From JADKCL01 sp031415375 (lineage in GTDB: Bacteria > Bacteroidota > Bacteroidia > J057 > JADKCL01): DNA of 19,188 nt. Location: contig JANORP010000052.1 of the NCBI GenBank assembly GCA_031415375.1, positions 1 to 19,188 of the forward strand, in the 5' to 3' direction. Shown piece by piece: positions 14,486 to 19,188 of the stretch. The number at the start of each line of letters is the position of its first letter. The first letter of the stretch is position 1. The translations under genes and the position numbers were made by a program. Below the pieces are notes generated by a model that was not told where the DNA came from, did no database searches, and was given only the letters and a program-made list of their open reading frames with translations.

Positions 14486-17400
14486 GATGGCATTGAATTC
14501 AGAGGCGACGATGCGGTCGGCAGCCCAGATGGACACACCTGCGGTCATGTTTCCAGGGCCATTAGCGGTCCATCGGTTCAAGTACCAATATGGTCCAATC
14601 GGCGCTGAAACCGCTGTATTGATTTGTAGTGGATAGCTTGGCGTAGTGCGGGCATTGCCGATACACATTCTGCCATAGAGATTCAACCCGCCCTCAGCCC
14701 ACATGTCGATCTTGCGATTTTGGCTGGCCGCATCAGACATACCGACGATACACATCGTATCTGAACCGTGCTTGGCTGCCGAGATCTGGCATGAATTGGC
14801 TTCTCGGCCGCTGCCGTTGTTGCCACCAAATAAGATGCAATCGTTGGTGATGTGCATGGAGCCATCAGGCACTTCTTCCTTACCATTGGTAAAGCCGATG
14901 CTCAGCGGGGCAAGGGGACGGTTGTTGCCGATGCCCACAAGATTGTTGTCATCTACGCGCATGACCTCCGTGCCACCATTTGAATGAAAGACGGTACGAT
15001 GCGCCCTGACGTGCAGCTCACGCCAGCCAACAGCGGGACTCAAGGAGGAGATGGTACCAATATTGAAGGCAGAGTTGTAGCTAAGTGCGACACCTCCCCC
15101 CGTTGTCCCTTCTTGACCCACTACAAATTGTCCAGTATCCCAGGCGCTGACGCTGCCGTCTGAGGAGGTGGTCGCGACATGCATCCTGCCTGCAGGATTG
15201 GTGGTGCCTATGCCGACCTTGCCGATTTCTGTGATGCGCATCCTCGGGACCGAGGCGGCGCCGTCATTCGAGGTGCAAAATTCCAAGTAGCCACTGTCAT
15301 CCCAGTTGGTACTGCCGCAAAAAATCTTGGCGGAGTCGTTGCCCACCGGCCGTCCATGTCCATAAAACATGAGCGCGCCGAGGTTGTGCCCGCCTGCGAT
15401 CGACTGTAGCGCGGGGTTGTCTGAGAGCGCGAGCGCAAGATTGCCCCCATTCAACTGCAATTTTTGCATGGGATTGGGGGTGCCGATGCCGACACTGCCA
15501 TTGTCATGAAAGACCATCAAGTCTGTGATCGTCTGGCTTGCCGTATGCCGCTTGGCGATTGTAAACTTCCAGCCTGAATTGTCTGTGCCAAAGATGAGGC
15601 GATTGCCAATCGGACTCCCATTGCCCGCGATCAATTCCAAACTGCCAATGGCGCCTGCTCCCCAGGTACCTGTCCTGAGACCCTGTTGGGCATACAATGA
15701 ACCATTGACGATGGCTTCACCCTCCACAAGCAGGCCATTCACAGGCGCTGCGGTATTGCTGGCCTTTCCTGCGCCTATTGTGAGGTTGCCGCCAACCGAA
15801 AACAAGCTAGCAGGATTGATCGTTGCCACGCCCACAAACCCGCTCAGAGCTTTCACATGAAGGCCATTGACGCCGTTAGTCGCTTGCAAGCGCAAGTCAC
15901 CGCTGTCATTGCGCAGGGTCATCGTGTTCGGGCCGCCATCTATCAGACGGGTACTTGAGTTTTTGAACCAGTAGCCGCCGCCGTTGTCGGTCTGTATCCC
16001 GATTTGCGCAAAGACACTAGTGCCTGGGTTGGTATTGGTAATCAATGTTGATACTGGATCAACGCTGTCACGTCGCACCTGCAGCAGCACTTGTGGATCG
16101 GGTGTGCCGATGCCCACAAATCCAGTCAGCGCCTTCACAGTGAGACCATTTGCGCCTTGGGCTTGTAGTCTCAGGTCACCGACCTCGTTGCGCATCGTCA
16201 TGGCATTGGGGCCACCATCTCCTGTGCGTGTGCTGGAGTTTTTGTAGAGTACGCCCCAGTTGAGGTCGTTTTGGAATGCAAATTGTGTGACAGCATTCAC
16301 CCCGGCGCTTGCGTTGCGCAAGATCGAGTTTACAACCCCATCTTGGTCACGTCTGGCATGGAGGAAGTGGTCGCCTGCGGCAGTGCCAAATGCAATATTG
16401 CCGGTGGCAGCCTTGATGGTAATGCCTGGCTGCCCCTCAGACAGCAAGCGCAGATCGCCGAGATCATTGCGCAGGGTCATCGTGTTGGCTCCACCATCGA
16501 TCACGCGGGTACTCGAGTTTTTAAACAAATAACCCACGCTATTGTCGGTTTGCAAGCCAAATGCCACCTGCGCCAATGCTTGGTTGCTCAAGTTGGTCAG
16601 CCACATCCGGGTGGTGTCATTCACATCGCGCCGCACATGGAGCAGCCCAGCGGGTGCATTGGAACCCATGCCGATACCGAGGTTCCCATCAACGGTGAGA
16701 CGCATGCGCTCCTGACCTGCGGTTCCAAACACCATGTTGCGATCCATATCGGGAATCGTGCTATAGCCGCTCAGGTCGATATAGGATTTCACATTGGCCG
16801 ATGTGCCGCCGCCTGCGCTCAGACGCATGAAGCCATCATCGGCAGGCAAACCCGCCGACGAGTAGGCCCCGATCTCTCCAAGACCCCGCCCATTTGTGAC
16901 GACCGGCCTCGTGGTGACGTTTGTAATCCCGCTGTTGAGAAGCAATGGCCCACCCGCCACGTCCAAGCGACCATTTGGATTGCTCGTGCCGATGCCTATG
17001 TTGCCAGAGTTTGCCTTGATGACCATGCCCAATTGGCCCTCGGCTAACAAACGTAGGTCGCCGACATCGTTGCGCACCGTCATGGTATTCACGCCGCCAT
17101 CGTCGTTGCGGGTACTGGAATTCCTGATAATCCAACCAGCATTGTTGTTCGTTTGGAAAGCCATCGCGACATAGGCTCCAGCACTTGCATTGCTATTGCT
17201 GAGAAACATCTGCGTGGCTTCGTTGGCATCACGCTTCACTTGTAGCTGCGCACCCGGTGCGTTGGTGCCGATGCCTAGCTTGCCATCTACCGTCAAGCGC
17301 ATGAGCTCTGTAGCGCCCGCGTAGAAGATCGTATTGAATGCACGCAGACCTAGGTCACGGTAGCTCACATTGGGACTCAGGCTGGAGATGAAGCTCGTGC

Positions 17401-18502
17401 CACCATTGATGAGATTGGAATAGCTCAAGGCAATCGCACCTGAGTTCACTCCCGTTGCAGCCTCCATGCCGACCACCAATTGGCCTGCTCCCCAAGTGCC
17501 AGTGTTGCCGTCGTGTGGTGCTGTGACCACATGTGCCTTGCCACTCGGCAGGACTGTGCCGACGCCAAGATTGCCAGAGTTCACCATGAGTCCTCTGCCA
17601 TTCACCACCTCGACATAGGATTTGCTGCTCACGCCTGCATTTGGCCCGGTACCTGGTGCGAGCTGTATGCCCGAGGCAAACTGCAAGCGCAGCTGCTGGA
17701 GCGCTCCTGTCCAGGGGCCATCGGTTTTGTAGATCCCGTAGTTGAGTAAATCGATGGCTGGTGCATTGGCTCCATTCCAAAACAGGCCTGTGGCCCCCAA
17801 TCCGCCCACAACACCCGTGGTCTTCGGGAAAAAGAGACTGTTACCGCTCAGGTTCATCGCCCCATTCACCTCCAAGGGTTGCATCGGTGTCGAGGTATTG
17901 ATCCCGACAAACCCAGTGTCTCCCTTGAGCATGATGGCACCGACCGCGCCCTGCGATTGGAGCCGCAAATCGCCCGCATCATTGCGCACGGTCATGGTAT
18001 TGATCCCGCCATCGTCGGCGCGCAGGTTTGAATTTTTGAAGATCACGCCGTCGCCGCCCCGCGTCTTCAGGCGATGAATCACATAGGCGGCATTGCCATC
18101 ATTGGGGTTTTGCAAAAGCGCGCCGACCTCGCCGTTCACATTCCTGTAGATTTCCAATGCGCCACCAGGCGCATTCGTCCCCAAGCCCACATTGCTGGTG
18201 GCCTTTTCCAAAAAGACCACAGGATTCTCGGGATTGTCGCCTTGACCGATATTGAGGCCATCTTTTTGGAATGCCTTGAGGCTGATCATCCACAAAGGAT
18301 CGAGCACACCTTTGGGACAGAGGCTGATCACTGGTGCGTGATCGGGACTACCCGCCATGATTTTGAGCGGGCTATCGATGTCCTTGTCGAGGCCGTCGTC
18401 AAAGCGGCTCATGATCGAATCGATCAAGGACTTAAAGTGACTCTCGGTCGGGCTCTCGCCGTTTTTAAAATTACCGAGCAGCGTGGTGCGTGGTGTTGCC
18501 AT
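13811..18502 (-). CDS. Tail fibre protein with repeated modules and C-terminal peptidase S74 chaperone domain
   Basis: The protein has 1563 residues. Residues 1-100 form an N-terminal part (MATPRTTLLGNFKNGESPTE...) that probably docks on the baseplate. From about 100 to 1330 it is built of beta-rich modules with many G-x-(V/I)-G-I-G-T-x-x-P turns, as in phage and eCIS fibres. Five modules contain FKNSSTRxxDGGxNTMTxRN and then GDLRL, near residues 154, 457, 657, 752 and 846. Two share a longer block, near 323-425 and 1107-1200. Residues 1337-1347 (NAISDARVKEN) and KGFIAQQVE (1382-1390) mark an intramolecular chaperone of the S74/endosialidase type, with candidate catalytic Ser1340 and Lys1345. 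Such domains trimerise the fibre and then cut themselves off. A coiled coil (about 1524-1555) ends the protein. It is inferred to be the receptor-binding fibre. The ATG at 18502 follows the baseplate stop by 29 bp. Confidence 0.93.
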   Translation of the reverse strand: MATPRTTLLGNFKNGESPTESHFKSLIDSIMSRFDDGLDKDIDSPLKIMAGSPDHAPVISLCPKGVLDPLWMISLKAFQKDGLNIGQGDNPENPVVFLEKATSNVGLGTNAPGGALEIYRNVNGEVGALLQNPNDGNAAYVIHRLKTRGGDGVIFKNSNLRADDGGINTMTVRNDAGDLRLQSQGAVGAIMLKGDTGFVGINTSTPMQPLEVNGAMNLSGNSLFFPKTTGVVGGLGATGLFWNGANAPAIDLLNYGIYKTDGPWTGALQQLRLQFASGIQLAPGTGPNAGVSSKSYVEVVNGRGLMVNSGNLGVGTVLPSGKAHVVTAPHDGNTGTWGAGQLVVGMEAATGVNSGAIALSYSNLINGGTSFISSLSPNVSYRDLGLRAFNTIFYAGATELMRLTVDGKLGIGTNAPGAQLQVKRDANEATQMFLSNSNASAGAYVAMAFQTNNNAGWIIRNSSTRNDDGGVNTMTVRNDVGDLRLLAEGQLGMVIKANSGNIGIGTSNPNGRLDVAGGPLLLNSGITNVTTRPVVTNGRGLGEIGAYSSAGLPADDGFMRLSAGGGTSANVKSYIDLSGYSTIPDMDRNMVFGTAGQERMRLTVDGNLGIGMGSNAPAGLLHVRRDVNDTTRMWLTNLSNQALAQVAFGLQTDNSVGYLFKNSSTRVIDGGANTMTLRNDLGDLRLLSEGQPGITIKAATGNIAFGTAAGDHFLHARRDQDGVVNSILRNASAGVNAVTQFAFQNDLNWGVLYKNSSTRTGDGGPNAMTMRNEVGDLRLQAQGANGLTVKALTGFVGIGTPDPQVLLQVRRDSVDPVSTLITNTNPGTSVFAQIGIQTDNGGGYWFKNSSTRLIDGGPNTMTLRNDSGDLRLQATNGVNGLHVKALSGFVGVATINPASLFSVGGNLTIGAGKASNTAAPVNGLLVEGEAIVNGSLYAQQGLRTGTWGAGAIGSLELIAGNGSPIGNRLIFGTDNSGWKFTIAKRHTASQTITDLMVFHDNGSVGIGTPNPMQKLQLNGGNLALALSDNPALQSIAGGHNLGALMFYGHGRPVGNDSAKIFCGSTNWDDSGYLEFCTSNDGAASVPRMRITEIGKVGIGTTNPAGRMHVATTSSDGSVSAWDTGQFVVGQEGTTGGGVALSYNSAFNIGTISSLSPAVGWRELHVRAHRTVFHSNGGTEVMRVDDNNLVGIGNNRPLAPLSIGFTNGKEEVPDGSMHITNDCILFGGNNGSGREANSCQISAAKHGSDTMCIVGMSDAASQNRKIDMWAEGGLNLYGRMCIGNARTTPSYPLQINTAVSAPIGPYWYLNRWTANGPGNMTAGVSIWAADRIVASEFNAISDARVKENMHVSHHGEDLERLRQIEVTDYQYRDFLSKGNAKQKGFIAQQVEAIYPEAVATHTEFIPDIYDNPLKFEIKEKPLTKKDVEAMSEIASTVNGEAIDYESMQKNVLYITMGKNHELAKGQLVRVLSKDGMAEKPAIVINRRTFAIDGWEHGTEDLFVYGRQVDDFRVVDYNRIFSLNVSATQELHRQVDTLKAENAELQKQVAAIQKALGTLGISFEA
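15818..18043 (-). repeat. Five DGG-NTMT-RN-GDLRL modules in the tail-fibre gene
   Basis: Units begin at about 18043, 17134, 16534, 16249 and 15967. Each codes for about 45-50 residues of the form (F/Y)KNSSTRxxDGGxNTMTxRNDxGDLRLxxxG, followed by a glycine-rich GIGT turn. The last three are regularly spaced at about 95 residues; the first two are further apart. Confidence 0.85.
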
Positions 18503-18531
18503 ATCGTTGATGTCTTTTGATTCTAAATTTT

Positions 18532-19188
18532 TTAAACCTTTGTTTCCAATACCTTAAAATCCTTGCCGATGACCATCCAAGAAATCCCCAACCATTCGTC
18601 AAACTGCTCCACATCGACAAAAGGGTCTGATTGCACCTCAAAGTCTGAGCGGATCACCATCCAGCCGATTCCTTCCCAGATTTCATCTTGCACATTTTCA
18701 TCATTGACTTCGTTGATCAAATGTGTATCTCCCGATGTGAGTACATCGACATCTCCCACCTCGATATAGGCCGATGAGTCGCCATTTGGGGAGGTGGCCT
18801 CTAGAAAGATTCCGTCTGGGCCGCCCACAAAGAGTCGTGTCTTCCCGACGAAATGGACATAGGGTTCAGCCTGCAAGACATCGACGACTTGGCTCACATA
18901 CAATCGTCCACCAAAGGCCATCGATTTTGAATTGCCAAATGCCCAAGGTGCCAAGAATGCTTTGAGTCGCGCTTGAATCAGTTGGCGCCCGGTCGCCGAG
19001 GAAATGTCACCGTTGAAATTGATGGTGGTGCCCACGACCACTGGCCGATAGGTGGGATTGCGCGCAGTCACGATGGCACTTGGAGGTGCGAGTGCACGCA
19101 CCGCAGCGGCGATCGCGGTCAGTTCGCCAAAACCGAACTTGGGCTGAAAAGGATCGGCAAAGTCTAGGCCCCGCAGATCGGGAACGAC
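18532..19188 (-). CDS. Baseplate J-like protein (Afp11/gp6-type), C-terminal 218 residues
   Basis: The frame is open to the right window edge, so the 5' end lies outside; a GTG at 19101 is not the true start because 29 further codons upstream are open and contain LRGLDFADPFQPKFG. The visible part contains RNPTYRPVVVGTTINF, then RLKAFLAPWAFG and FGGRLYVSQVVDVLQA. This is the usual C-terminal architecture of baseplate J-like proteins: a strand pair, a helix ending in F-L-x-P-W/L, and a domain that contacts its neighbour. It should form the baseplate wedge together with the 950-residue protein. An unusual feature is the last 50 residues, where W-x-G-I-x-W-M-V-I-x-x-D-F-x-V occurs twice. It is separated from the tail-fibre gene by 29 bp. 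Confidence 0.85.
   Translation of the reverse strand, partial: VVPDLRGLDFADPFQPKFGFGELTAIAAAVRALAPPSAIVTARNPTYRPVVVGTTINFNGDISSATGRQLIQARLKAFLAPWAFGNSKSMAFGGRLYVSQVVDVLQAEPYVHFVGKTRLFVGGPDGIFLEATSPNGDSSAYIEVGDVDVLTSGDTHLINEVNDENVQDEIWEGIGWMVIRSDFEVQSDPFVDVEQFDEWLGISWMVIGKDFKVLETKV

Noticed and set aside
16271..17047. Plus-strand open frame of 258 codons
   Set aside because: It lies opposite the tail-fibre repeats, shows no recognisable domain and starts inside a repeat unit.
6095..19188. Interpretation as a contractile-tailed prophage
   Set aside because: No capsid, terminase, portal, integrase or lysis genes are seen, while the tape-measure family, the AAA+ ATPase and the core-domain cargo are characteristic of eCIS.

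Overview
The window is a densely packed gene block, all on the minus strand, so transcription runs from right (19188) to left (1). It is the distal half of an extracellular contractile injection system (eCIS), the phage-tail-like device of the Afp / PVC / AlgoCIS type, followed by a string of probable cargo genes. The organism is most likely a member of Bacteroidota. The reasons are the gene set, A-rich leaders without a clear Shine-Dalgarno sequence before most starts, and the style of the baseplate and fibre proteins. A cyanobacterium is a weaker alternative, because heptanucleotide tandem repeats like those at 5968-6092 are best known there. No rRNA, tRNA, transposase, integrase or CRISPR array was seen.

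Machine part, in transcription order: a baseplate J-like protein (18532-19188, 5' end outside the window); a 1563-residue tail fibre with repeated modules and a C-terminal peptidase S74 (intramolecular chaperone) domain (13811-18502); a candidate 56-residue ORF (13639-13809); a 59-residue protein (13411-13590); a 950-residue second baseplate protein of the Afp12 type (10557-13409); a 1024-residue CIS tape-measure protein with about six internal repeats (7477-10551); and an AAA+ ATPase of the Afp15 type (6095-7480). Most junctions are nearly touching: a 1-bp gap at 13410, a 5-bp gap at 10552 and an ATGA overlap at 7477. This fits one operon.

Between machine and cargo lies an intergenic stretch with heptamer repeats and G-rich RNA-sense sequence, then a fusion of a class I SAM-dependent methyltransferase-like domain with a TPR-like C terminus (4317-5888).

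Cargo part: three consecutive genes (3149-4270, 1795-3102, and 1-1744, which runs off the left edge). Each carries the same eCIS core domain (DUF4157, with an HExxH motif), nearly identical even at DNA level, joined to an unrelated C-terminal domain. The first looks like a DNA/RNA non-specific nuclease, the second has its own zinc-metalloprotease HExxH motif, and the third is unrecognised. The most interesting feature is this array of interchangeable cargo with a common leader, together with short recurring Q-containing linker motifs at the core/cargo border. The inferred logic is that the first seven genes build and assemble the particle, the methyltransferase/TPR protein acts in an unknown accessory or modifying step, and the core-domain proteins are loaded and delivered.
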